A stretch of 64,000 bases of DNA, from contig JACGWO010000002.1 in assembly GCA_034509735.1 (NCBI GenBank), positions 25,839,636 to 25,903,635 on the forward strand, read 5' to 3'. Both the position numbers and the translations under genes were made by a program. This stretch comes from Sesamum alatum. Its lineage: Eukaryota; Streptophyta; Magnoliopsida; Lamiales; Pedaliaceae. Position 1 is the first letter of the stretch. Each line of letters starts with the position of its first letter. This document shows, one piece after another, positions 21,100 to 33,360 of the stretch. Under the pieces are notes generated by a model, which had not been told where the DNA came from, did no database searches, and saw only the letters and a program-made list of their open reading frames with translations.

Positions 21100-23355
21100 C
21101 TACAAATCAATTATTGGGTTGTTTAAAGCACAGGCAAAGATCTCCAACTCTTCGTCAACTATTTTATTTAGTTCTTCATTGGCTGGATCTGATGGAATGC
21201 CTATTGAAAATAAGAGCATATAACAAGATATGAGTTAAGATTCAACCAAACTAAAACAAAGTATGTTGGTGAAAAACGAATATGACTTAAATTAGAATAT
21301 GTGCTACATACCTCTATTTTCGTTTCGGTCTCATGTGGAACGTGGACATTACTTGCATTACCTCCACTTTCATACCCAACCTGAAGGTTGTGGAATTTCA
21401 GCACGTGTCATGAAGAATAACTTAATATTTCGTTCATTTTCAATAATCTTCTAAAATTGAAAAGTAAGAACAGAAAACATACAAAACTGTTTTGACTCCA
21501 CATAACTTTTGGTTAAAAATAAAATAGATTTATGAATTTTGAATTTACCTGTGCAATCAATAGATCATCCCTGCGACATCTATCGAGTATAAAAGTTGCA
21601 ACCTCCTTCAAAGAGCGGAACTTTTGAGTGACTCTATCATGAATATAATACTGTTATAGAAAAAAATGTGGTTGAACAATGTTAGTAATACTACATAGAT
21701 TTAGCATTACTCAAAGAATTACAAGTTATTTATGTAAAGTAATATAAGTTTTTACTTTATCACTTGTATTTGACGCATTGTGCTTTCTTTTAGGTAATAT
21801 CCAACCCTCTAGTCGCTTTTGTAAGGATAGCTTGTATCTTGGTTGGATTGGTATTGATTCTAGTATTTGGGATAGTGGAACCACATCTTGTTGGAGTGGG
21901 TATTTCTTCACTCTTACATCCAACTTTTCTTCATTGTCTTGTACAATGACGTGATACATGTCCCTTTTTCCTATCTCAACCTGCATTATGTGTGTTAGTA
22001 GAATGGACGAGCTTAATTTTTAAATTATGATATCAAGTTTTTGAATAAAAGAAATATAAATGTTCACAATAGCAAAAATGCGTGTGATTGCACACTAATA
22101 TCTAATTTTATATTTTTTAGTGCGCGAGGGACAAGAGATAAATAAAGTGATTGCATAATTTCTCGACAAATAAAGTGTTATATGTATATTAAAGTACTAA
22201 AAGGTTATTAAGAAAATAATCTTATTTGAGAATAAAAAGACATAAGATGAGATAAAGATGACTTCATTACTTGAAATCATAATAGTACACGAGTTTCTTA
22301 TCTCCGTGTGCATTTGATTATACAAATTTAGCTTGTATTATATGGAGTAAAGCAATCACACTGGCTCAAAATATAAGATGGGTGCCAATCTTATAAAATA
22401 GTCACATGCATTGAAGATTGCACAATAGTATAATGATGTCACAACCTTATGTAGTCTTTATCGAATATATAATCGGTTATACAATAGCTTTGGTTGTCAA
22501 TTCTTTAGTCTTTTTCGTACTTTCTCTAATCATCTTCTTTAGTTCTCTTGAAATAAAAGATATTTGTGCAATTATTGGGTTAAAATAATTTTTATCATTA
22601 TGAGTGAAAATTATGTATCGTAACTTAAGTACTTGAGACAATATCAACATATGTTTCAAGAAACAAAATATGAAATCAGTAATGAATCCAAACCACATCC
22701 AGTTTACGATTTAATTTACCTTGTCGAACTTAGTAAAAATATATACCACAATTAAGCTTATTTACCATAGAGTACTTTTTAGTTTAATAATTAAGTTATC
22801 TATACCAATATGTCCTTATAAAATCATATTTTGTTCCATTGATAAATTAGTATCAGGTAATAAGTTATAGTTTTGCACACTTTCATGTATCGTAACTTTT
22901 ATTAGCTCTTAATTAAATTATTTTGTGCGCTTGTTAAATGGCACATCTTACCATTTTTTGTTTCAATTCATTTTCATCCAATATTAAGCAAAATAGTTTC
23001 TACAAGAACTGATAAGTTATATGAGTTCTTGGAACAAAATCTTTATTGCAAAAACTTCACGATTTCAACTCATTCAGCCCGATTACATATTATCACAAAT
23101 ATTATAGGTAACCATTAGCATGGACCATTCGGTGAAATCTAACTAACTTCATAATATTAGCCAAAGCTAACACACAATTATTGATTAATATGCATCTAAA
23201 ATTATTGAACTTGTATGAACAAGAAAAAGAAAGAGAAAAAATAAAGATGAGATCACTTGAGTGATTTAATTTTCAAATATGTATAGAAATAAATCCAAAT
23301 AGGCAAGTCCACATACCTTATTCATTTCAAGAATATAGTTTTGGCCTCCTTCATG
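21100..23355 (-). pseudogene. 3' exons of a methyl-CpG-binding-domain (MBD) gene, cut by an LTR
   Basis: Minus-strand exons with GT-AG borders: 23317-23355 (13 codons left, HEGGQNYILEMNK), 21756-21980 (75 codons), 21549-21650 (34 codons), 21312-21380 (23 codons) and 21100-21200 (ending TAG). The 75- and 34-codon exons together give an MBD-like core: LEGWILPKRK, then after the splice KYYIHDRVTQKFRSLKEV, with the usual GW, YY and KFRS-KEV positions. MBD proteins bind methylated CpG in chromatin; whether this one did is unknown. The first visible exon stops at the LTR of element F (23356), with flank TCATG. Exon 4 is coding-like (GIPSDPANEELNKIVDEELE) but one base out of phase with exon 3, so the gene may have decayed further. 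Upstream exons are not in the window. Subfamily not determined. Confidence 0.7.
22085..22635 (+). repeat. Diverged direct repeat, copy 2 (in the MBD intron)
   Basis: Partner of 19222-20045. It lies inside the 1.3 kb intron 21981-23316 of the MBD gene and preserves the empty site of the MITE at 19565-19875. Confidence 0.7.
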
Positions 23356-25220
23356 TGAAGGATAAGCGGATCCGCCCGTGAGCGCGAGCGGAAGCGAGAA
23401 AGTGAGAAAGGGTGCGTAAATTTAAATCTAATTTAAATAAACGAATCCCAAGGGGTGTACCCTTGGGTGCTCAACCGGGCGTTCGATGTAGGATGTGTAA
23501 ATACTAGAAACATATATTTAAACACATAGGGCATAGATGTATATTAAATTAATCAAAGCGTAGTAAAACCGTTACCTTTGATTGTTTAGCGTGTGCTCCC
23601 GGCTACTTGCGTTGTTCCTTCTCCGGAATGGTCACGAAATCCAAACGTATGGATTCTCCAAAGGTGATCCACACCACACCGGATGAAACGCACGTTCTTC
23701 TTGCTAGAAAAGAACGGGTTTAAGAAGGAATCGGTTTAAGAGAAGAACACTATGAATTAGTGCTCTCTTAAACTTACATTGTTCTTCCTCTTGATTCAGA
23801 ACCAAGTGAAGAACACAAGTGAAAAAGGGGGAGGAAAAACCGTGAGTTAGAGAGGGAGAGGAGATCCGATTTTTGTCTTCTCGTTTTCCTAGAAAAAGAT
23901 GAATAATGAATCACTTATGCTTGGTGTTGTATATTCTAATATATATACATAATTAATGTGATTATTGGAATGTGTCTAGGTTCATCCAAGGATGTCTAGA
24001 TTCATTCCAATCAATCACCATCAATTCTTCAATCAAGCCTACCAAAATTTATGGCATGATCAAATCATACCAAAAGGGAAGAGCTTGATTGGAGCTGATT
24101 TGTCTCTTTCCAAAATAGATAAGTTAACAAACCACCTAGCATGCAACATGGCTGATTTTGCTTCCTCCAAGGGAGCATCTTGGCCATGTTTAATTAAGGG
24201 AAGAAGTCCAATTTCTTCCAATTCCAAAATAGGAATTATTTCTCCTCTCGGGTCCAATTTAACGGACCGAGTTTTATCGTAATCCAATTCCGACGACCCC
24301 AACATTAAATCCAATTTAATGTCCATTTAAATTATTTCCATTGATCTTCTAAATCTTCGGGGATGAAAATTTAGGCTCTAACAGTACACTTGTCCTTCCG
24401 TCTTCGGTCTCACCACATAAGATCTAGGGCACGGAAATTGCAGGTACCCATTTTGGACCTAAGTGTCGGTCTGTCCTTACTAAACGCCGCAAGGGAAACC
24501 TTCGCTTCTGTTAAGTTATTATGGCCACAAATTTTAGGGACAAGACATAGAGCATATGTCAGACTCAACTGTCAATGCCTTTTGACAGGAGACAGATCCT
24601 TTATTGGAGACTATTGTCACTCTATACACTAGAGCTGCACTAGACATGGCTTATGACTACTCAAGTGCTTCTTGGCAATCTCTCACCATATCTAAGATAC
24701 AGACCTGATATACAGCTAAACTCAACAGTTCCTCAAGTCAAAGGACTTGATCTGTACTGTTGGAACCAGGAATACACGTCATATCTTGCCGACCCTACTC
24801 AAGGTCCTCCGTAAGATGGTTCCCACGAGTCACTTCAGTCAGTTGCTGCCTAGCGGGCTAACCCACTAACACTGCTTAGACGTCCTTCGTCACCCGTCGA
24901 TGAAATACGACAGCAGATGCTTAGTGCAAGTCTCAAGGGGAATCTCGGTACCCATTTTCGAGATTCCTTAACTTGAAGATTTCCGGACTGATTCGGCGAG
25001 ACTGATTTCATGGACCTACCTCCAAGCGTAGTCCCAGTCCCGAAATACGTTTTCAGTCCGTGGGCTTTGTTTGCGTAGTGAACAGATACGTAATGCAGAT
25101 AAAGTGAACACAAACAAAGTAATGCCAAATGAATTTCACTTTTTTATTCATTAATAATGTATCAAATCCTTGAAATTGTCTAGACATAGGTTACATTTCG
25201 CCTACCAACCTATTCTAACA
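23356..25220 (-). repeat. Chimeric LTR of F (family I U5 side, family II U3 side)
   Basis: The left part matches family I (TGAAGGATAAGCGGATCCGC end, the TAGACAATCAAAGG region and GGAGCAT-type motifs). From about 24352 it matches family II (CGGGGATGAAAATTTAGGC to CCTACCAACCTATTCTAACA, compare D 54420-55190). The switch lies near GATCTTCTAA at 24343-24352. The conserved hairpin box is missing at the junction. Confidence 0.75.
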
Positions 25221-25467
25221 ATCTCCCACTTGACCTTAAAGCCAATCGCCCATATGTCTAATCCCCATCTTCTCAAGATGTTGCGTATGAGCGCTCTACG
25301 ACATAGGCTTTGTCAGCGGATCTGCTGTGTTGTCTGCTGAGTTGACTCGGTCCATCCGAACGTCACCTCTTCCTACCATTTCTCTTAGAAGATGGTAGCG
25401 TCTAAGAATGTGTTTGGAATGGTGATGACATCTCGGTTCCTTTGCTTGCGCTATTGCACCGTTGTTA
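23356..25467 (-). mobile_element. Copia element F: chimeric 3' LTR plus end of pol
   Basis: Minus strand. The LTR is 23356-25220, followed by the polypurine tract (25221 onward) and the C-terminal RNase H region to 25467, where element G interrupts. The translated tail includes RRYHLLREMV and ADNTADPLTKPMS before a stop, in one frame. The inner LTR half (23356 to about 24345) is family I, the outer half (about 24352-25220) is family II. Inserted in an MBD exon. Confidence 0.85.
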
Positions 25468-26460
25468 TGAAAGATTATGTGGATCGGCCCGGGAGATTAA
25501 CGCGAATAGCGGAAGCGCGAAATAGTGCGTAATAAAAATTACAAAGCATAATTAAATGAAATTTAAATCATGCATAACGTACATAAACGAATCAAGGGGT
25601 GTGCCCTTGATTCTCCCGGGCGTTCGGTGTATCTCATGTTCAATAAAATACAACATGGAGGCCATAGAATTGAAACCGGAAAAACGAAATTAAAGAACCT
25701 ACCCGGTTGTAGTTTTGTCTTCGTTTCGGCTACACGCATTGTTCCCCGTTTTGCACCAAGATCTCAAATAAGAGACCCTCTAAATCATCTCACTCGCTCC
25801 ACCGGAAAGCAAACAACCCTTGTGCTAGCAAGAAATTATTTGGGGAGAAGAGACATCGATACACGCTATGAATTAACGCAATCAATGTCTCTTATGTTCT
25901 TAACTTGAATAAAATCAAGAAGAACAAAGTGTATTTCTTGGAGAGAAGAAAGAGGGTGGACGAAATCTTGAGAGGGAATGAGAGATGAGAGTTGTAGAGA
26001 ATACTAGGTGTGAGTGTGTGTTTTTTGAGTATTTATAGAAGATGGAATTTCCTATTGCTTCTCAAACTCTTCCAAAGAGACACACTTTGACTAGGATTTT
26101 GACCTAGTCAAATCCTAGTCAAATTAGGCTTTGATTAAGTCAAATTAATCATGGCCCTTCATCTCATCATTCTCTAGATCAAATCTTGTCCATCCATTTT
26201 GATGGGCTTTATGGAATGGGCTTTATTTAATTCTAAATTAAATAATCCCATGGACTTTATATTAAAATCCTATTTAATATACTAAGCAAATTAATTAATT
26301 AATGGAACGGACTTTATTTAATTCCAAATTAAATAGTCCATGGACTTTATATTAAATCCTATTTAATACCAAGCCCATTAATTAATTCCATAGAATGGGA
26401 TTATTTAATTCTAAATTAAATAGTCCCATGGACTTTATATTAAATCCTATTTAATATACC
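25468..26460 (-). repeat. 3' LTR of G, truncated
   Basis: Begins TGAAAGATTATGTGGATCGG and ends abruptly at TTTAATATACC, joined directly to leader sequence ACAGTTTTGAAAAAC. Family III by match to 26842-27809. Confidence 0.8.
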
Positions 26461-26841
26461 ACAGTTTTGAAAAACGAGCCAAAAAATGGAGAGAAAACGG
26501 AAAACGGCACAGCCGGCCGGCCAGGTGCGCGCGCGCGCGCCTGCGCCTAGCGCTTGCGCGCGCGCGCGCACGGGCCAGCGTGCTGCTGCTGCCGGTTCGC
26601 CGTTTTTCACTGCTTTTCGACTTTTCATGCAATTTTTCTGAACCACAAGATAAATTAAACCCTAGAACATGTATATACATATTCAAGAAAACCAAGATCC
26701 AAAATCCCATGCAAAATTAAACGCCAATAAATATCTACGATAAACATGCTATAAACGTAAATTAAAACACGTTTATCATGCTTAAACGCACATAGCACAT
26801 AGAATTCTAGGCCTATACACCGAACCGGGCTCTGATACCAC
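26461..26841 (-). other. Residual leader of G
   Basis: Holds the A-tract flank, a short GC-alternating island (about 26505-26600) and the primer site next to the LTR. Same order as in A. Confidence 0.75.
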
Positions 26842-28598
26842 TGAAAGAATGTGTGTGGATCGGCCCGGGAGATTAACACGAATAGCGGAAGCGCGAAATA
26901 GTGCGTAATAAAATTACAAAACATAATTAAATGGAATTTAAATCATGCATATCGTACATAAACGAATCAAGAGGTGTGCCCTTGATTCTCCCGGGCGTTC
27001 GGTGTATCTCATGTTCAATAAAACACAACATGGAGGCCATAGAATTAGAAACGAAAAGAACATAATTAAAGAACCTACCCGGTTGTAGTTTTGTCTTCGT
27101 TCGGCTACATGCATTGTTCCCCGTTTTGCACCAAGATCTCAAGAAGAGACCCTCTAAATCATCTCACTCGCTCCACCGGAAAGCAAACAACCCTTGTGCT
27201 AGCAAGAAATTATTTGGGGAGAAGAGACATCGATACACGCTATGAATTAACGCAATCAATGTCTCTTATGTTCTTAACTTGAATAAATCAAGAAGAACAA
27301 ACTAATATTCTTGGAGATTAAAGAAAGGGGATGGACGAAAATTGAGAGGGAATTGAGAGATGAGAGTTGTAGAGAATACTAGGTGTGAGTGTGTGTTTTT
27401 TTTTAAGTATTTATAGAAGATGGAATTCCTATTCCTTCTCAAACTCTTCCAAAGAGACACAATTTGACTAGGATTTTGACCTAGTCAAATCCTAGTCAAA
27501 TTAGGTTTTGATTAAGTCAAATTAATCATGGCCCTTCATCTCATCATTCTCTAGATCAAATCTTGTCCATCCATTTTGATGGGCTTTATGGAATGGGCCT
27601 ATTTAATTCTAAATTAAATATTCCCATGGACTTTATATTAAATCATATTTAATATTCTAAGCCCATTAATTAATTAATGGAAAAGACTTATTTAATTCTA
27701 AATTAAATAGTCCCATGGACTTTATATTAAATCCTATTTAATATACCAAGCCCATTAATTAATTCCATAGAATGGGATTATTTAATTCTAAATTAAATAG
27801 TCCCATGGACTAACGGACTGGGTTTTATCGTAATCCAATTGCGACGACCCCAACATTAAATCCAATTTAATGTCCATTTAAATTATTTCTGTTCATCTTC
27901 TAATCCAATTAAAAGATCCAACGTCTCAACGTCTCAACTTTCCATATTTAATCGAAAATCCAATTTACCGATTAAACGAAGGCCCGATACAATATCGGCC
28001 CGTCCATCCAATGGACTTTCCCTTAAGTAATCCAATTACTTATTTATCCTTCGAGATCAACTCCAAGTCGCTCTCTCAACCTCCTCGGTGATTTGTGTGT
28101 GACCCTTTAGGTTCACCCTCAGCTATACTTAGGCCCGTGTCCCACAAGGGCCCGTTACCATGGGTGGCCGTCTAGCAACGGTCCATGGCACTAGAGACTA
28201 GGTGAATTGGCGTGAACATTTAGGCGCCGATTCCGTATTACTACGATCCTTCCGTCTACCGTTTCCCGGCCTTAGTCTAGGGTATGGAATTGGGCGTCGG
28301 TTCCCATCCTTGACTAGGCATCTATGCTTAATACTCGAGACCACGTATGCTTCATTGCGTCGATACAGGAAAGCATTCCTTATTTGACCAACCACTGTGG
28401 CCAGAGCTTCAAACAGCATGAACGTGTCTCCAAGTGCATAGTAGATACCTCTATCACATACTGACAGGGGACGAATCCTCTTCTTTGAATCCACCGTCCT
28501 TGCTACACATTCCGGCTGCACTAGACAAGGCTTATGATGATCATCTTACAGAATGATCATCTCTGGCCAGATCCAAGATACAGCCGTCATGTGCACAG
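26842..28598 (-). repeat. 5' LTR of G, chimeric with family I
   Basis: 26842-27809 is family III; from 27810 (TAACGGACTGGGTTTTATCG) to 28598 it is family I U3, including the hairpin box and a 107-codon open frame region. The join has no obvious long homology. The outer end stops at ATGTGCACAGTG without reaching the LTR terminus. Confidence 0.75.
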
Positions 28599-30423
28599 TG
28601 AAGTGTTGTTCTAGTCCCAATCTCTTGAGTTCTAGTAAGACTTAAAAGAAACACAAGTTGGTGTTTTGAATGGACTTTCTAGAGGAGCATAACTTTGCTC
28701 TTGTGTACAAAGCAAGAAACTATTATTAGAGGAGAGCTTTTGAAGCTAGGAAACTCCACTTTTCTCAAAGAGGTATTTATCAAGTAGCATGTTTGTTATT
28801 ATTGTTCCATATTTATTTTATATGTTGAAATCATGTGGTTATTGTGATTTAAATCTTGGTCATGATTAAAAAGTCAAATCAAATTTTATATCCAGTATTT
28901 TCAAAAAAAATGGACAAAACGATGAAAAAGCGGTATGAGCGTTCACGTCATTTGCACGGCCGTGCACAGTGGTTATGTACGGGCACGCCTGCGCATGGGC
29001 AGCTCTCCATCACTACACCACTTGGTGCTTTTGTTCAATACTTTTGCTTTTAATTCTTATATTATAGTAAAGCTCTATTTTGAATGTCAAAATACATATT
29101 TTGGAAAATTGTTTCCAAAATTTTAACTTTAAATTTAATTGCTAATTTTAATATTGGAATAACTTGTGATGGCCAATAATTTATTTTCAATTCAAGTTAT
29201 TGAGACTACATGAGTTTTGATATATGAAATAAATGTGTTGGATATCGGCATATATTTGATAAGGCTTTAATATAAGATATTATGAGACATATATGATATT
29301 TGTGTCGTGATTTATGTGATGAATAATGAACAAGGATGATCATGAAGCCCTTAGACCCATGTGATTGGTTTATTTATATATTGTTGTGCATTTGATGAGG
29401 CCTATAAATCTCTTTTATTCACTCCCTCTTCTCTATTGCCTTGAAATATTAAGGCTTATTTCTCCCTTCTATGTATCTCCCCCCCCCCCCCGACTTATTA
29501 TTGGGGTTTCTTCATTTAAGTTTTAATGAGAGTACATTAGGATTGAGGATTTGATTTTATGATAAAATATACATTGGTGGAGAAAGCCATGGAGATGGAG
29601 ACCATTGGTGGGAGCCCAACCGAAGAGACCAAGGCCCATGATTGTATGGGATACAATCTTTGTAATAGTGTAGAACTATTATCAATTGCAACAACTTATA
29701 TTAACCAATGATCCACCACGGGCTCGGTGGATCACATAGGACAGGCTCATGATCATCCACAAGGGCGTGCTAGGTTTTATTTTGCATGTGGTGCTTATTA
29801 TGCTTTACTTGCTTATATATATGAACAAGCATGCAAAATACATAATGAATATTGTGATGAGATCTTAAGTCATAAAAAACATAAACTCTCACTTGGAAAG
29901 TCCAAGTTTAAATATTAGACCCGTAATGGATTATATCAAAAGGGTTTGATAATGAAACATTCCATCCGTAATGATGTAGTATGCGATGCCACCACCTTTC
30001 AAATCGTGGTCCCATGATACGTGGCACTTTTGAGAGAAGTGGAAAGTTGTACTATCATTATAAAACAAGTAGATCATTTTAATGTTACCCTGTCTCACAA
30101 GTCGTTGCGTGTGACATGTAAGATGATCTTTTGTTTTATGGGTTGGTTCTAACACATAATAACGCAATTCACGTGTAGTCCCCGGAGTTGTGAAAAGTGA
30201 GACAAAAATACTTGAGGATCTCATGGAGATGAGAATGGTAAAGAGTTACCTCCCACAAAATAATTTCCATGTATCTGTTAAAAGTAGGATATGAAAATTA
30301 TGTTTTGGAATTTTGTAGAATAGTAGGAGTAATTTGTGACTAAAACACCAAGTCATAAATCTTATATTTAACATTAAGAATGAATGCTAATTTTCACTTT
30401 CTCTTAGTTTGATGTAGATCAAT
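28599..30423 (+). other. Flank and decayed leader of old copia element H
   Basis: 28599-28840 is not recognised and may be the end of H's LTR; no intact primer site is seen. From about 28850 the order of a copia leader is visible: A-run (28907-28913), decayed GC island (about 28928-29010), the GATCATGAAGCCC-type block near 29337, and degenerate copies of the palindrome pair (30013-30023, 30096-30106). Confidence 0.55.
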
Positions 30424-33360
30424 ATGTCTAAAAATCCACTTTCCGTTATACTTGAGAATAATCATCTCACCGGGACAAACTATGCCAATTGGCTCCGGAA
30501 TCTCAAAATTGTTTTGGATTCCAAAAATTGCAGCTATGTGCTTAACAAACTCCCCCCCATTTCCTTTCCTGAAGGGTCTACTAATTTTGAACGCGAAGAG
30601 TTTGAACATTTGCATAATGATGACCTTCAGGCACGTTGCCTCATGTTAGCGACCATGAGCAATTAACTAAAACAATATGCTCACTTAGACTATACCTCTG
30701 AGATCCACCTCCGTTTACAAGAGTTGTATGCGGTACAGGATCGAAATACTAGATATCCAGCATCTAAGGAGTTCTTTAGAGCGAATATGACCGAGGGATC
30801 ATGCGTTCATGACCACTATGTCAAGCTGCTCTCACTTATTGAAAATCTAAGTGGCTTGAACATGGTATTGGACAATGACACATGCATTGATGTATTCCTT
30901 CAGTAATTTCCCCTTCCTTTGATTAGTTTGCTGTTAACTACAACATGAATGGGATTAAGAAGTTTATTTTTGAACTGATCAATATGTTGGTTCAGTATGA
31001 GGGAACGATTAAGAAACGAACATCTGTTATGCTTGGAGCACCATCGCCTTCTAAGTCGAAGGGCAAGAAATCTTGATGTTAGATGAAGAAGAGGAAGGCT
31101 AAGGGCCCAAGTGGAAGTAAAGGGGCCAAAGATAAGGGCAAAGGGAAAATAGTGGTGAAGGTAGAAGATGAATGTCACTTCTGCCATGTGAAAGAGCGCT
31201 AGAAGGAATTGCAAGGAGTAAATTGCCTCTGTCCAAGGTATTTTTGTTGTCGAAGTTAACATAGTGACTAACACTGCTTCTTGGGTATTGGATACTGGTA
31301 GTGAGCTCACATTTGCAATGATTTGCAGGTGATGGCAAAAGGCAAAAGACTAAATCAAGGGGATATGATCCTCTGTTTAGGAGAGGGCAAACAGGTTGCC
31401 CCGGAAGCTGTGGGAGAAGTTCATATAGTTGTTAGCCTGATGTTAGGATAGTGTTGAACAAATGTTGTTTTGTACCTAACATGATCATGAATATTGTATC
31501 ACTCCCCATACTTGATGAAGAGGGCTACGAGGTTTTGATTAATGAAAAATATTTGTCATTTGATGAAGAATGGTTCTTCGTTTATGCTTCGGAAATTACG
31601 TAATGACTTTGATGTTGTTCCACACCATAATACGATATGAATGTTCAACCAAAAAGAAAATGTTATAACCAAGTAATGCATAAACTTAGCATGCTAGACT
31701 AGGTCCTATATCCCAATATAGGATTTAAGAAGTTGATGGTGTCTCAGAATCTACAAATAGATAATGTAGACTGCCTTCCGACTTGTGAATCCTGTCTAAA
31801 AGGAAAAATGATGGCAAAACCCTTTGTTTGACAAAGTAATCTTGCCAACGATTTGTTGGATTGGATCCATATAGATGTTTGTGGGCTACTAAAGACTCAG
31901 GCCAGAGGTAGGTTCCACTGCTTCATACCCTTTACCAATGATCATTCGTGGTATAATTATGTTTACTTAATGAAGTACAAGTCTAAAACCTCAAAAAGGT
32001 TCAAGGAGTTCAGACTTGAAGTAGAGAAACAGACTGGTCACAAAATCAAAGTCCTTTGATCTGATCAAGGGGGTGACTACTTTAGTGGCGATTTCTTAGG
32101 TTACTTAAAAGAGAATGAGATTCTCTTTCAATGGACTCATCCTGGAATGCCACAACTTGATGGCATTTTTGAAAGGAAGAATCGAACCCTGTTGGACATG
32201 GTTCGCGCTATGAAGAGTTTTACCAAATTACCTTTGTTCTTCTAGGGCTACACACTTGAGACGACTGTCAAGTTATTGAACATAAGTACCATATAAGACT
32301 GTGGCTTAGACTCCATATAAGATATTACAAGGAAAGTCTCCTTCCTTTAAATACCACAGGGTATGGGAAAGTCTCGTGTACGTTAAGAGACTAGTGGGAG
32401 ATAAGTTGGATTCCAGATCTAGCTTATGTAGGTTTGTTGGGTATCCGAAGGAAACTGGATGATACTTCTTTTATGATTCCTTGGAATAAAAGGTGTTTGT
32501 TTTGAGAAATGTAGTGTTCTTGAAAAATGGTTTTCCATCAAATACTCAACGGGAGGAGTTGTTGCTTGAAGTGTCAAGCCAAGTATATCCTTAAGGAGAC
32601 GTGACTTCACCATCAACTCTTGAGGTTCATGTTAATGACACACAAACCCTCCAAAGGTCATTTGGAGTATCTCCTTCCCTTTGAGAGATACGGTATGCTA
32701 AGATTGACCAATCAGTTGGAGATGCGATGTTTGACATTTGGAGATAATGATCCAAGGATAATGACCCAAGGACAATTAGAGATGCGATGTCCGACATCGA
32801 TTAGAAAAAATGGCTTGAGGCCATGAGATCCCAAATGGACTCGATGTTTTCCAACAAGGTATGGACCTTGGTAGATCCACCTGAGGGTGTTAGGCCTGTG
32901 GGGTGCAAATGGGTTTACAAAAGGAAACTTGGGGCAGATGGGGTGGTAACGACCTTCAAGCCACGACTAGTGGCGGTTATACTCAAAGACCTGAAGTGGA
33001 TTCGAGAAACCTTATTCACCTGTAGCCATGTACAAATTCATTAGGACCTTGCTTGCCATAGCAACATATTATGACTACAAAATATGACAAACGGATGTGA
33101 AAATAGAATTCCTCAATGGATTTTTGAGGAAGATATCTATATGGATCAATCGAAAAGTTTACATCAAAGGGGAGTGAGCAAAAGGTATGTAAACTCTAGA
33201 GGTCCATCTATGCACTCAAATAGGTGTCTTGGAGTTGGAACATTCATTTTGATGAGGTGATTTTATCAAGAACGAATATGGTCCATGTGTGTATAAAAAG
33301 GTTAGTGGGCTCCCATTGTGTTCCTAATACTTTACGTGGGCGACAACTTAGAATTCGTGA
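30424..33360 (+). pseudogene. Ancient copia gag-pol relic of H
   Basis: Start ATG 30424 (MSKNPLSVILENNHLTGTNY) aligns with A, B and D. Gag runs to about 31200 with several stops; the zinc knuckle is decayed (CHFC then KER followed by a stop). The protease motif has become DTGSELTF near 31290. Integrase (31853-32300) keeps HIDVCG and SDQGGDY. RT starts at about 32823 (NKVWTLVDPPEG, VGCKWVYKRKLG) and ends with YVGD in place of YVDD near 33337. RNase H is missing. It is the oldest copia copy in the window by number of stops and shifts, and cannot be functional. Confidence 0.9.

Larger units (their letters stand above)
25468..28598 (-). mobile_element. Copia element G: two LTR pieces and a short leader, no coding part
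   Basis: Minus strand. LTR piece 25468-26460, leader 26461-26841 with primer site 26829-26840 (GCTCTGATACCA), then second LTR piece 26842-27809, which continues as family I U3 sequence to 28598. The two family III pieces match each other closely. Everything between leader and the truncated 3' LTR (all of gag-pol) is deleted. The element lies in the RNase H region of F. Confidence 0.8.
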
